Shown piece after piece: positions 25,460 through 33,972 of a stretch of DNA of 64,000 nt (positions are counted from its first letter, which is position 1; every line of letters begins with the position of its first letter). The stretch is from Desulfosudis oleivorans (GTDB taxonomy: Bacteria > Desulfobacterota > Desulfobacteria > Desulfobacterales > SURF-7), in assembly GCA_020723325.1 (NCBI GenBank), contig DYJD01000012.1, positions 139,757 through 203,756 of the forward strand. Reading direction: 5' to 3'. The translations under genes were made by a program, and so were the position numbers. Under the pieces are notes generated by a model, which saw nothing but the letters and a program-made list of their open reading frames with translations, was not told the DNA's origin and made no database searches.

Positions 25460-26857
25460 TCATGGATACCAAACAATCGTCGTTAAACCGCCAGGAGCCT
25501 TAAAATCCGCTCTATACCCAAATCCTTTCTCACCTTTGTTAGTAAAGCCTATAGTGTTCGGATCAAGTTGATCGGGAAGTGTATATGAAGCTGGATCAAT
25601 TTCGTTTTCATCCGTTCCTTTTAAAGTTACAACTGTTCCACTGGGCATCGCATTACCATTAAGATCTGAAAAATGAATGAAATTGGGGCCAATATCTATA
25701 ATGACAGGTGAATTACCCGACATCGATAGTAACTCGCTATCACGCACTTCGATCATTTGCTTTGTACAGTAAGTTTCCTGTCCACTATCCTCATCACATA
25801 GTGAACCATTATAGATAGTATTCGCCGCATTGAACTGCCCATCATGATTGAAATCTCGATATTCTTCTTTTTGGAAAGGAGAAGTACTGCCATCGTCATA
25901 TACACCATCTTTATCAAAATCCAAATGAGCTTCCGGCAGATCAGCTAAGTATCCTCTTTGAACCAGATCATCCCATACGGGTTTATCCGTTTGTGTAAAT
26001 CGGCCGTCGCCGTCCACATCTGTAAAACTTTCTTCCCCAACAGCTACTGCCGTAATGGTAACAATACCGCTTCGATCATAGTGATTACCTGAGCTATAGG
26101 AAAGCGGTCTATCACCACCACTCGTCCATGTAACTGTACACGTACCATTCGAAAGAGAACAACTATCATTAATTCTACCGGCTGTTGTAAGAAAATAGAC
26201 TTTCGTTCCATCCGGAGCCGGGTTGTTGAAGTGGTCGGCCGCTTGTACATAGACTTCCACATTCACTCCATCTTGAAGCCATGCTTCCGGGCTGTGATTG
26301 CTTAAGGATAAAGATAAGCTGTTCTGATCCGGCAGCCCTGTACTGACGATCAAATTCGGTGAAACAGTAGAGTAGTTTGTCCCTGTAATCGTCGCTCTAA
26401 CGCTAAAAGAAGTGGAAACATCCCCTGCGGTTACCGTTACTACGACGGTGCCGTCCGTACCGGTCAATCCATTGTTAAAGTCCAGGGCCAGTCCTCCGGT
26501 AGTTGCGGTCAATTCAAAACTGACGCTGACATTGGGTACGGGTGCACTTTTTTCATCACTTACTTTGAAAGTAAGCTTGGTGAATTCGGGTCGGTTTGCA
26601 TCACCGATACCTCGTATAGCAATGGTTGTGGAAGTGGCGGATACATATTGGATCGCAACCCCTTGTCCTGCGGTTCCAGTTCCAGTTCCAGTTCCTGTTC
26701 CGGTTCCTGTTCCGGTTCCTGTTCCGGTTCCTGTTCCAGTACCCGTAGGACCTTTACCACCATCAGTAATACTGCCGGATTTGTCCGAACTTGTGCATCC
26801 AAAGAAGAATAAACAACAACAAAGCAGGGCGAAGAGGATCGATGATTTCAGCTTCAT
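25460..26857 (-). CDS. Ig-like surface lipoprotein with Gly-Thr repeat linker and calcium loops
   Basis: A 465-residue protein. ATG 26857 is chosen for AAGGAG upstream; the frame opens further to 26917 without a site. The lipobox FFFGC places it as a lipoprotein. After about 15 residues comes a linker of 12 Gly-Thr dipeptides encoded by hexamer repeats. Residues about 65-165 look like a Big_1/invasin Ig-like domain (LTFKVSDEKSAPVPNVSVSF); another Ig-like part follows. Between about 275 and 345 are three EF-hand-like loops (DVDGDGRFTQTD, DFDKDGVYDD, DFNHDGQFN) that could bind calcium. It is likely a surface adhesin or matrix protein; function is inferred. Confidence 0.75.
   Translation of the reverse strand: MKLKSSILFALLCCCLFFFGCTSSDKSGSITDGGKGPTGTGTGTGTGTGTGTGTGTGTGTGTAGQGVAIQYVSATSTTIAIRGIGDANRPEFTKLTFKVSDEKSAPVPNVSVSFELTATTGGLALDFNNGLTGTDGTVVVTVTAGDVSTSFSVRATITGTNYSTVSPNLIVSTGLPDQNSLSLSLSNHSPEAWLQDGVNVEVYVQAADHFNNPAPDGTKVYFLTTAGRINDSCSLSNGTCTVTWTSGGDRPLSYSSGNHYDRSGIVTITAVAVGEESFTDVDGDGRFTQTDKPVWDDLVQRGYLADLPEAHLDFDKDGVYDDGSTSPFQKEEYRDFNHDGQFNAANTIYNGSLCDEDSGQETYCTKQMIEVRDSELLSMSGNSPVIIDIGPNFIHFSDLNGNAMPSGTVVTLKGTDENEIDPASYTLPDQLDPNTIGFTNKGEKGFGYRADFKAPGGLTTIVWYP
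26673..26744. repeat. Twelve tandem hexamers GTTCCN coding for (Gly-Thr)12
   Basis: Twelve hexamer units lie in a row; the inner part alternates GTTCCT and GTTCCG, so a 12-base unit is repeated about three and a half times. Because units are multiples of three, slippage would change linker length without breaking the frame. Confidence 0.9.
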
Positions 26858-27267
26858 TTTTCGCGGCTCCTTATTAGGCAGCAAAGCCCCCGCATCGGAA
26901 TTGCAGGGAAACAACATACCGGCAGCATGAATTGCTGAGAGGCTGGTATAGCAGTCGTCGGCCGCGTTCGGTCATGTCGTTCCGCAAAATCGATCCGGAG
27001 GCTCCATATTGAAAAGACGTGATTTTACTTCGTTATGAATATACCGGCAGGGGTTTTCTGTCAAGAAAAAAAAGGCTTACGCTAACGCGGAAGGCGGAAC
27101 GCGGAACGCGGAATTATTCAAACAAGGAGAGTCGGGCACCTTTACCGGCTTGAACCGCGACCTCGGTTAAAATACAATTTAATATGATTTAAAATAGTTA
27201 AAATTATACATTAATTTTTGAAACCAGATCATTTCATCTTCCGGGCTTCAGTCTTCAGCCTTCAGTC
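26858..27267. other. Intergenic region with heptamer repeats and a possible promoter
   Basis: No gene was seen in these 410 bases. On the minus strand TTGACA (27064-27059), 15 bases and TATATT (27043-27038) could start the lipoprotein transcript. Four copies of a heptamer (AACGCGG, one as AAGGCGG) lie at 27084-27111, an AT-rich block at about 27170-27220, and a CTTCAGTCTTCAGCCTTCAG run at about 27247-27266. Confidence 0.5.
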
Positions 27268-29325
27268 TCATCTCTCAAATCGATATTCAAACCCGTCAAA
27301 ACCAGCCTTGGCTTCCGACGAACGCGGGTTTCGGCCGGCCAGGGAAAAGCGGAAAATATTGGCGCCGCGTTGGAGCCATACCTTATTCGGCAGGGCAATC
27401 ATAGTTCTTTTGACTTCCGGGGCATATAGATCAAAAGCTGGCTGAACCTCGGCGCCGTTCAATGACAGGGCCACAATGCCGAAATCCGCGGCCGTGGTGT
27501 AATACAGCTTGAGGTCTGCCCAGCCTTCCCGGTCCGAAGGAACGGCCAGGCTGATTTCACCATCCGGTTCGGTAAAATTGATAAAAAGCTGATCTTCCCC
27601 TTGCCAGTTGCCTTGGAAACCGGACATGTACTGCTGCACCCCCCGGGCGTTTCGTTGATGGGTCAACTGGATCAGATGAAAATCCACATAGCCCTGATCA
27701 GCCTGAATGCCTGTCGAATCAGGACCTGCTGCCTGTTGGGTCTTTTTATTCAAAGGCACCATTTTGTAAATCCAGCGGCTATCCGACAAATAAAACCGCT
27801 CAAAGCGGATGCCCGAATCCGGCGGCAAATGATTTAAAAAATCACTGTACGGCCTTCCCAGGGAAGGTAGAAAGAACGGTTTATCAGTTCGGTGGGCGGT
27901 ACGGATAAAATCGATGAGGGCCTTGGTGGAATAGCCCCAGCCGTCAATTCCCCAGGAATTGATCAGCAGCACCTGCAAATCCGTTCTTTGCCGATAATAC
28001 TTCTGAAAATAGTCGGCGATGGTGTAATAGGTCCGGGAATCGTCATCCAGATAGACGGCGTTTTGCGGCAGCTTGGCAAAGAGCAAGCCGGCATAGATAT
28101 CCAGCTCGCGGTAATCATGTTTATCAGGCACGATGATAAAGCGGGCCTGGTCATAGAGATTGGCCGAATAATTGTTGTGGTAGTTGTGATGCCAGCGGCT
28201 TTGCGGGTTCCGGCCCGAGCGCCAAATGTATTCATAAAACCCGGGCGTTGCCAAAAGCGAGCTCAGGCCGAGCAACAGCAGGCTGTTGCGGAACAGCGGT
28301 CGCTGCCGCACCTTTAAATATTCCCAGGCTGTCTGCAAGCCGAAGGCGCCGAAAAAGCCGAGCAGCACAAAAGATTGCAGCAGAAAGGCGAAGCGGTCCC
28401 AGGTTTCGTAAAAAGCAAAAACAAAGGTATTCAGAGTGAAAAAAGCCAGCAGCCCCAAATAGGCCGGCCCCCATTGCATCCTGCGGCCTGCCAAAAAAAT
28501 CCCCGCCAGCGGAAAAGGCAAGAAAAAATTGGGGAATTGGAACAAATAAACCACCGCGGTTTCCCGCAGACCGCCGAGGATCCCTGATGAAAAAAAGATA
28601 TTGCCAAAAGGACCGAAAAAGGCATTTTTCAAAGTCAGGCCCAATTGGCCGGAGCGCCTCCAGTCTATGAACAGCAGCAGCAACCAGGGCAGCAAACCCA
28701 ACAGCAATGCGCCGGCGCATTGCAGGAAGATCCGGCCTTTTCTTTGCACGCTCGGCAAAGTCAGAAAAAACGTGAGGGCTGTCCCGGCTGACAAAAAACC
28801 CATTTGAACATGGTTGAACAAGCCTAGACCGGCCCAGAAAAAAAGGATTACCAGCCAGCCCTGCCGCCCGGTGCGCCACAATTGGACAAAAGCAATCAAC
28901 GCACAACTAGTAATGACGGCGCTGACAGTATAGTTTTCAATAATGGTGCTGTGCCACCACATGCTGTAACTCAGCAGCAGGCAAATTCCGGTTACCCCGG
29001 CGATGAAACGGTTCCCAATCGCCAGCAACACGGCAATATATACAAGGAAGACAGACAGGGAACCGCAAAAAGCCGAAAGCAGATTGGCTTTATAGGCAAT
29101 GTTATCAAAAGGCAGCTTGACAAACAGATGGCCCAGCAGCACAGTCATGGGATGGGTGTTGACCTGGGAATTGAGCAACAGGCGCTGAATATTGTCCACC
29201 AGTATGGCGGTATCTCCGAAACCGATCCCCGGGGCGCAGGTGTAGCCGTACACTGTCAAAGGGATCAGCAAGAAAAGGCTGTCCTGAATCGATAAATGAT
29301 CTGTAGCTGGTTTCATAACTTTCAT
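27268..29325 (-). CDS. DUF2723-family membrane protein (GT-C glycosyltransferase-like)
   Basis: A 685-residue protein with about 10-12 membrane segments in the first 370 residues. The start (CAPGIGFGDTAILVDNIQRL, NTHPMTVLLGHLFVKLP, YKANLLSAFCGSL) matches the DUF2723 pattern, in which a loop Asp/His pair is thought to be used by GT-C type glycosyltransferases such as protein O-mannosyltransferases. The next part (about 370-540) is soluble and periplasmic. The last 130 residues look like a beta-sandwich (GEISLAVPSD, ALSLNGAEVQ, RGANIFRFSLAG) that may bind sugar. It probably transfers a sugar from a lipid donor to an exported acceptor; donor and acceptor are unknown. No operon partner is apparent. 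Confidence 0.72.
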   Translation of the reverse strand: MKVMKPATDHLSIQDSLFLLIPLTVYGYTCAPGIGFGDTAILVDNIQRLLLNSQVNTHPMTVLLGHLFVKLPFDNIAYKANLLSAFCGSLSVFLVYIAVLLAIGNRFIAGVTGICLLLSYSMWWHSTIIENYTVSAVITSCALIAFVQLWRTGRQGWLVILFFWAGLGLFNHVQMGFLSAGTALTFFLTLPSVQRKGRIFLQCAGALLLGLLPWLLLLFIDWRRSGQLGLTLKNAFFGPFGNIFFSSGILGGLRETAVVYLFQFPNFFLPFPLAGIFLAGRRMQWGPAYLGLLAFFTLNTFVFAFYETWDRFAFLLQSFVLLGFFGAFGLQTAWEYLKVRQRPLFRNSLLLLGLSSLLATPGFYEYIWRSGRNPQSRWHHNYHNNYSANLYDQARFIIVPDKHDYRELDIYAGLLFAKLPQNAVYLDDDSRTYYTIADYFQKYYRQRTDLQVLLINSWGIDGWGYSTKALIDFIRTAHRTDKPFFLPSLGRPYSDFLNHLPPDSGIRFERFYLSDSRWIYKMVPLNKKTQQAAGPDSTGIQADQGYVDFHLIQLTHQRNARGVQQYMSGFQGNWQGEDQLFINFTEPDGEISLAVPSDREGWADLKLYYTTAADFGIVALSLNGAEVQPAFDLYAPEVKRTMIALPNKVWLQRGANIFRFSLAGRNPRSSEAKAGFDGFEYRFER

Positions 29326-29369
29326 CCGGTTTTTTTCGAATTACCAAAATTCAAATAAAACAGCATTGG

Positions 29370-29490
29370 CAAAAAGTTCAACCGTTGAACAACCGGCTTT
29401 TGTTTTGGTTATTCGTTCATTGAAATTTTGAATTTATTTCGAATTTCGGTTTTCGATATTCGAATTTAATTCATTTTTGTGACCAAAACA
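29370..29490 (+). repeat. AT-rich dispersed repeat, copy 5 (long form)
   Basis: It runs from GCATTGGCAAAAAGTTCAAC through GTTGAACAACCGGCTTTTGT and TTTGGTTATT to TTTCGATATTCGAATTTAAT. It aligns with copy 6 about 230 bases downstream and, inverted, with copy 2. A short further fragment lies at 29333-29375. Confidence 0.75.
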
Positions 29491-29609
29491 ATTTTCAAAA
29501 CCCAATTAGCGGTTAATTGCTAACGTGTGGCCCTGTCAAGAATATTACCGAACCCCTGCCATTGATATTCTTTTTTTTTTCTGAAAATAATGCTACCGTC
29601 ATTCGCAAT

Positions 29610-29725
29610 TAATTCGGCCATTGAACATCCGTCTTTTGTTTGGCTATTTTGTCATTGAAATTTTGAATTTGTTTCGGATTTCGGTTTTCGATATTCGAGC
29701 TTAATTCCTTGTGACCGAAAAAACA
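29610..29725 (+). repeat. AT-rich dispersed repeat, copy 6 (long form)
   Basis: It shares CATTGAACATCCGTCTTTTG, TCATTGAAATTTTGAATTTG, TTTCGGTTTTCGATATTCGA and TGTGACC with copy 5. Copies 5 and 6 together fill most of the 425-base gap before the DUF362 gene. Confidence 0.75.
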
Positions 29726-29750
29726 ACCTATGCCATAATGGGGGAACACC

Positions 29751-30869
29751 ATGTCCAAAAGCGCTGTCTATTTCATTGACCTGAAAGCCACACCCAAGGA
29801 AAACCTTGTCAACAAACTCGCCAGGCTCATGGAGGCCGCCGGTTTGCAGGACACTTTTCACAAACGGGATCTGGTGGCCATCAAACTCCATTTTGGCGAG
29901 CTCGGCAATACAGCTTATATCCGGCCGGTCTTCTTGCGGAAAATCGTTCAGGAAATCAAAAAAGCCGGCGGGGAGCCGTTTCTGACCGACGCCAACACCG
30001 TCTATGCCGGCACCCGCAGCGATGCGATCAATCATCTGCACACCGCCATTGCCAACGGCTTTGCCTATTCCGTGGTGCAAGCCCCCATGGTCATTGCCGA
30101 CGGTTTGCGCGGAAAATCCGAAATCGCCGTCACGGTCAATCAAAAAAATTTCAAAAAAGTCTATATCGCCGCGGAAATCATCCATGCCGACGCCCTCATT
30201 TCCGTGGCCCATTTCAAGGGCCATGAACTCTCCGGTTTCGGTGGGACCATTAAAAACCTGGGCATGGGCTGCGCCTCCCGCAAGGGCAAACTGGCCCAGC
30301 ATTCCACTGTCAGCCCGGCTGTCAAAGCCAAAAAATGCGTGGGCTGCGGGGATTGCGTGCCCCATTGCTCCCAGCAAGCCCTGGCCCTTGTGGAAAGCAA
30401 GGCCGTGCTTGATTCCCAGAAATGCATCGGCTGCGGGGAATGCATTCTCATTTGTCCCAATGAAGCCATCCAGATCCAATGGAACCAGTCCGTGCCGGCT
30501 TTTCTGGAAAACATGGTGGAATACACCCTGGGGGTGCTAAAGGACAAAACCGGTAAAACCCTCTTTATCAATTTTCTCACGGATATTTCACCGGCCTGCG
30601 ACTGTTACGGCCACAACGACGCGCCCATTGTCCGGGACATCGGCATCCTGGCTTCCAAGGATCCGGTGGCCATCGACCAGGCATCTGCCGATCTGGTGAA
30701 TCGGGAAAGCGCCTTACCGGATGCGGCCCTGAAAAACAACCGGGCCGCCGGGGAAGACAAATTTAAAGGCATTTATCCATATGTGGACTGGCCCCATCAG
30801 TTGGCGTATGCCGAAAGCCTCGGCCTGGGCTCGCGCGACTATGAACTGATTACGGTCGAAAATAAATAA
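29751..30869 (+). CDS. DUF362 protein with two [4Fe-4S] clusters
   Basis: A 372-residue protein without a signal or membrane segment. The N-terminal and C-terminal parts are DUF362 (KLHFGELGNTAYIRP, ISVAHFKGHELSGFGG, ISPACDCYG, DPVAIDQASADLV). Between them, at about residues 197-245, sits a 2[4Fe-4S] ferredoxin module with CVGCGDCVPHC and CIGCGECILIC. The family is common in anaerobes; its electron-transfer partner is not known, so only a role in iron-sulfur redox chemistry can be stated. It stands alone between a repeat-filled gap and the PilZ gene. Confidence 0.9.
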   Translation: MSKSAVYFIDLKATPKENLVNKLARLMEAAGLQDTFHKRDLVAIKLHFGELGNTAYIRPVFLRKIVQEIKKAGGEPFLTDANTVYAGTRSDAINHLHTAIANGFAYSVVQAPMVIADGLRGKSEIAVTVNQKNFKKVYIAAEIIHADALISVAHFKGHELSGFGGTIKNLGMGCASRKGKLAQHSTVSPAVKAKKCVGCGDCVPHCSQQALALVESKAVLDSQKCIGCGECILICPNEAIQIQWNQSVPAFLENMVEYTLGVLKDKTGKTLFINFLTDISPACDCYGHNDAPIVRDIGILASKDPVAIDQASADLVNRESALPDAALKNNRAAGEDKFKGIYPYVDWPHQLAYAESLGLGSRDYELITVENK

Positions 30870-30912
30870 GGAAAGATCAAAGCTCAAAATTAGAATTGCC
30901 GGCAACAAACCA

Positions 30913-30941
30913 TTGCCATCGGAACGTGGTTCTGTTATAAA
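30913..30941 (+). promoter_or_regulatory. Probable sigma-70 promoter of the PilZ gene
   Basis: TTGCCA (30913-30918), 17 bases, TATAAA (30936-30941). The match is 5/6 and 5/6. It is 84 bases before the start codon. Confidence 0.6.
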
Positions 30942-31024
30942 GGAGTGTATTCCTATAGCTATTTGATGTAGCCGGCTGGTTTCAAATCAACCCATATTTC
31001 ATCACACCGGGGGGCGAAACAAAT

Positions 31025-31426
31025 ATGGTTGAACGACGTAAGGCAAGGCGGGTAAAGGTCAAGGATCGAGCCATGATGGTTCATGGAACCAGCATGGGTG
31101 CCATCGGCCAGGTGATCGATATCGGCGACGGCGGTATGGCTTTTTATTATATCGGCCATCCCAATCGGCTGGATGAAATTCTGAAACTGAGCATCCGACA
31201 GGAAGATCAAACCATTCAACTGAACAATGTCCATGTGAAAACCGTAACGGATTTTGAAATCATTTATGATAATCCCATCCAGCAAATCCCCCTGAGACGC
31301 AGGGGCGTCCGATTCGGGATTCTTTCAGAACAACAAATCAAGCAACTGGATTTTTTCATCAGCATGCAGCAGGCAGATGAAATCCGGTCCTTTTCGGAAA
31401 ACGCGGCCTTTAATCTCTCAACTTGA
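31025..31426 (+). CDS. PilZ-domain protein
   Basis: A 133-residue single-domain protein. The start has an arginine cluster (VERRKARRVKV) like the RxxxR of PilZ, and residues about 35-40 read DIGDGG, matching (D/N)xSxxG with the Ser replaced by Gly. PilZ domains bind cyclic di-GMP and control motility, polysaccharide output or gene expression. The Ser-to-Gly change may weaken binding. Its 3' end overlaps the end of the convergent metallo-hydrolase gene by 17 bases, and no terminator is seen between them. Confidence 0.8.
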   Translation: MVERRKARRVKVKDRAMMVHGTSMGAIGQVIDIGDGGMAFYYIGHPNRLDEILKLSIRQEDQTIQLNNVHVKTVTDFEIIYDNPIQQIPLRRRGVRFGILSEQQIKQLDFFISMQQADEIRSFSENAAFNLST

Positions 31427-32243
31427 ATATCGGACTGCACTGATCCTGAACCGCCACGCTGATCCGGGCTTTGGCCCGCAGGACAGCCTCCCCCACCTTT
31501 TGCAGCGCCTTTTCCGGCGTGTTGTTTTCCGCACTCAAATGGGCCAGGACAATATGCTCCAGTTGCTCATTTTCAAGCTCCGCCACCAACGCCATGGCTT
31601 CCTCATTGGAAAGATGCCCGGTGCGGCCTTTGATGCGTTGTTTAAGATGCCAAGGATAAGGGCCCTTGATGAGCATTTCCGGGTCATGATTGGCCTCCAG
31701 CACCAGTAAACGGCATTCCTGCAAATGCTGTTTCACCAGGCCGGTGACCACGCCTAGGTCGGTGGCAATGCCGATTTTACTGTTGTTGCCGGTCAGGGTG
31801 AAGCCGGCCGGATCTTCCGCATCATGGGAAACGGAAAATGGATGAATCCGCAGACTGCCGATCTCGAATTCCCGGCCGCAATCAAAATGGGTTATGGACT
31901 CAATCGCCCCCATGACCGCGGCTGCGCTCGCAAGGGTGCGCGCGCTGATATACACCGGCAAGTCATAGCGCCGGGCCAGCACGCCCACACCTCTGACATG
32001 ATCGATATGTTCATGGGATACCAGTATGGCATTGAGCTTCTCCGGCAAAAGCCCCCTTTCCCGCATGCGGTTTTGGATTTGGACCCCGGGCAGTCCGGCA
32101 TCAATCAAAACGGCGGTGACGCCGTCATCCACATAGATGGCGTTTCCTTTGCTGCCGCTGGCCAAAATACAAACCGAAAGCAGGCCGGGATTCCTGGTCT
32201 TCTGCTCTTTTTCAGATAAATGCCCGCCATGGTTTGAGATCAT
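31410..32243 (-). CDS. MBL-fold metallo-hydrolase (YycJ/WalJ-like)
   Basis: A 277-residue protein. The start of the fold, LSVCILASGSKGNAIYVDD, and the metal motif SHEHIDH (HxHxDH) are typical of the YycJ subgroup, which in Firmicutes is a DNA exonuclease linked to cell-wall control. Further motifs (SVSHDAEDPAGFTL, EANHD, LSAEN) fit. About 20 residues precede the usual start, so translation might begin later. The gene begins 2 bases after the dut stop and is the last of the pnp-M16-dut set. Confidence 0.85.
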   Translation of the reverse strand: MISNHGGHLSEKEQKTRNPGLLSVCILASGSKGNAIYVDDGVTAVLIDAGLPGVQIQNRMRERGLLPEKLNAILVSHEHIDHVRGVGVLARRYDLPVYISARTLASAAAVMGAIESITHFDCGREFEIGSLRIHPFSVSHDAEDPAGFTLTGNNSKIGIATDLGVVTGLVKQHLQECRLLVLEANHDPEMLIKGPYPWHLKQRIKGRTGHLSNEEAMALVAELENEQLEHIVLAHLSAENNTPEKALQKVGEAVLRAKARISVAVQDQCSPIFKLRD

Positions 32244-32245
32244 GG

Positions 32246-32701
32246 TTATACGCCCGTATGGCCGAATCCGCCGCCGTTGCGATCGGTCTCGTCCAATACC
32301 GCCACCACTGCAAAGCGCGCCTGGATCACCGGCTGAATAACCATCTGGGCGATGCGATCACCTCGCCGGATGGTGTATGGGGACGGCCCCCAATTGATGA
32401 CGGCGACTTTGACCTCCCCCCGGTAATCCGCGTCGATGGTGCCGGGGGAGTTAACCAAGCCGATGCCGTATTTTACCGCCAGGCCGCTTCTGGGACGAAT
32501 TTGGGCTTCAAATCCGGCGGGCAGGGCCACTGCAAAGCCGGTGGGGACCAGGGCGATTGCGCCCTTATCCAGGATGAGCGGCGCCGCAACGGCCGCCGCC
32601 AGATCCATGCCGGCCGAATGGGGCGTCATATACCGGGGTATGGGGATATCCGCGTCCTGCTCCGGCCTGATCCTGCGGATTTTAATTTCAAGATCCGCCA
32701 T
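32246..32701 (-). CDS. dut: Deoxyuridine 5'-triphosphate nucleotidohydrolase
   Basis: A 151-residue trimeric-type dUTPase of normal length. It splits dUTP to dUMP and pyrophosphate, keeping uracil out of DNA and feeding thymidylate synthesis. All five motifs are visible: [45 protein letters not shown] and the C-terminal GGFGHTGV. Its start codon overlaps the stop of the M16 gene, showing tight coupling. Confidence 0.95.
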   Translation of the reverse strand: MADLEIKIRRIRPEQDADIPIPRYMTPHSAGMDLAAAVAAPLILDKGAIALVPTGFAVALPAGFEAQIRPRSGLAVKYGIGLVNSPGTIDADYRGEVKVAVINWGPSPYTIRRGDRIAQMVIQPVIQARFAVVAVLDETDRNGGGFGHTGV

Positions 32702-33972
32702 TAGGACATCTCGGTCATCAACTCATCAAAGGAAACGTCCGCGGGCACCGGCCCCAGCATGGTCAGGGCCACATTGCCCCTGGATAGAATCATTTGGGCC
32801 GTGGCATGGATATCCTCCACGGTCACGGCTTCAATCTTGCTGATCAGCTCAGGTAAAGGGATTTCATGGCCGAAATTTAGCTCATTCTGGGCAATCCGCA
32901 CCATTTGATTGTCCATGCTCTCGGCGGATAGTAAAATGCCGCCCTTGGTATATTCCTTGGCATCCTGGAGTTCTGTGGGATCCACGGTCTCCCGGCGGGC
33001 GCGCCCTATGGCCTTCATGATCAGTTCCGCGGCGGCATGGGCGTTTTCCGGGGCAACCCCGGCATAAATGCCGAACATGCCCGTATCCACATGGGAGCAG
33101 ATATAGGAATAAACCGCATAGGCCAGCCCGCGTTGCTCCCGGATTTCCTGAAACAAGCGCGAACTCATGTTGCCGCCCAGAATCGTATTCAAGAGCGACA
33201 GGGCATAGCGTTTGGGGTCCGTGGTACTCAAGCCCGGGGTCCCCAGACAAAGATGCACCTGTTCCAAATCCCGGGGGTGAATGGATATTTTCGCATTGGG
33301 GCTGGGGGTGGATCGGGCCGGCAACCCATTGCCCGGATTCACGGTCTGAAAGGCCGAACCCACCAGCTCGACAAAACGGTCATGGACAAGATTGCCGGCA
33401 GCGGAAATAACGATCCGATCCGGCTGGTAACAGCGTTGAAAAAAAGCTTTGACCATGTCGGCTGAAAAGCCCTGGACATTTTCCCGGCTGCCCAGAATGG
33501 AGCGCCCCAGGGGATTGTCTCCCCAAAACGAATTGCCGAGCAGGGTATGCACATATTCCTCGGGTGTGTCCTCCACCATGCCGATTTCCTGGAGAATGAC
33601 GGCGCGCTCCCGTTCCACCTCATGTTGGGCAAACTCGGAATTGAGGAAGATATCCGACAGGATATCCACCATGGTAGCCAGATGGGAGTCCATTACCCGG
33701 GCATGGTAGCAGGTCAGCTCCATGGAGGTGAAGGCATTGGTCTGCCCGCCGATGGCGTCGAACTCCTTGGCGATCTGATAAGCGGTCCGTTTTTGGGTGC
33801 CCTTGAAGATCATGTGCTCGATCATATGGGAAAGGCCGCTTTCTTGCGCGCGCTCATCCCGGGCGCCCACATTGACCCAGACCCCCATGGATACGGAATG
33901 CACATGGGGAAAAGTTTTGGTCAGAATCCGCACCCCATTGTCGATGACCGTCTTTTTAACGTGTGGGCTCAT
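32701..33972 (-). CDS. M16 family zinc peptidase (processing-peptidase-like)
   Basis: A 423-residue protein with the inverted zinc motif HMIEH (HxxEH, residues 49-53) and the third ligand region [11 protein letters not shown] about 75 residues on. The C-terminal half ([23 protein letters not shown]) is the second M16 domain. It has no signal peptide, like PqqL/YmxG-type cytoplasmic members often found next to pnp. The start overlaps the end of pnp by 17 bases. The substrate is unknown. Confidence 0.9.
   Translation of the reverse strand: MSPHVKKTVIDNGVRILTKTFPHVHSVSMGVWVNVGARDERAQESGLSHMIEHMIFKGTQKRTAYQIAKEFDAIGGQTNAFTSMELTCYHARVMDSHLATMVDILSDIFLNSEFAQHEVERERAVILQEIGMVEDTPEEYVHTLLGNSFWGDNPLGRSILGSRENVQGFSADMVKAFFQRCYQPDRIVISAAGNLVHDRFVELVGSAFQTVNPGNGLPARSTPSPNAKISIHPRDLEQVHLCLGTPGLSTTDPKRYALSLLNTILGGNMSSRLFQEIREQRGLAYAVYSYICSHVDTGMFGIYAGVAPENAHAAAELIMKAIGRARRETVDPTELQDAKEYTKGGILLSAESMDNQMVRIAQNELNFGHEIPLPELISKIEAVTVEDIHATAQMILSRGNVALTMLGPVPADVSFDELMTEMS

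Noticed and set aside
26673..26744. Possible CRISPR-like array
   Set aside because: Six-base tandem units without spacers, in frame within a lipoprotein gene.
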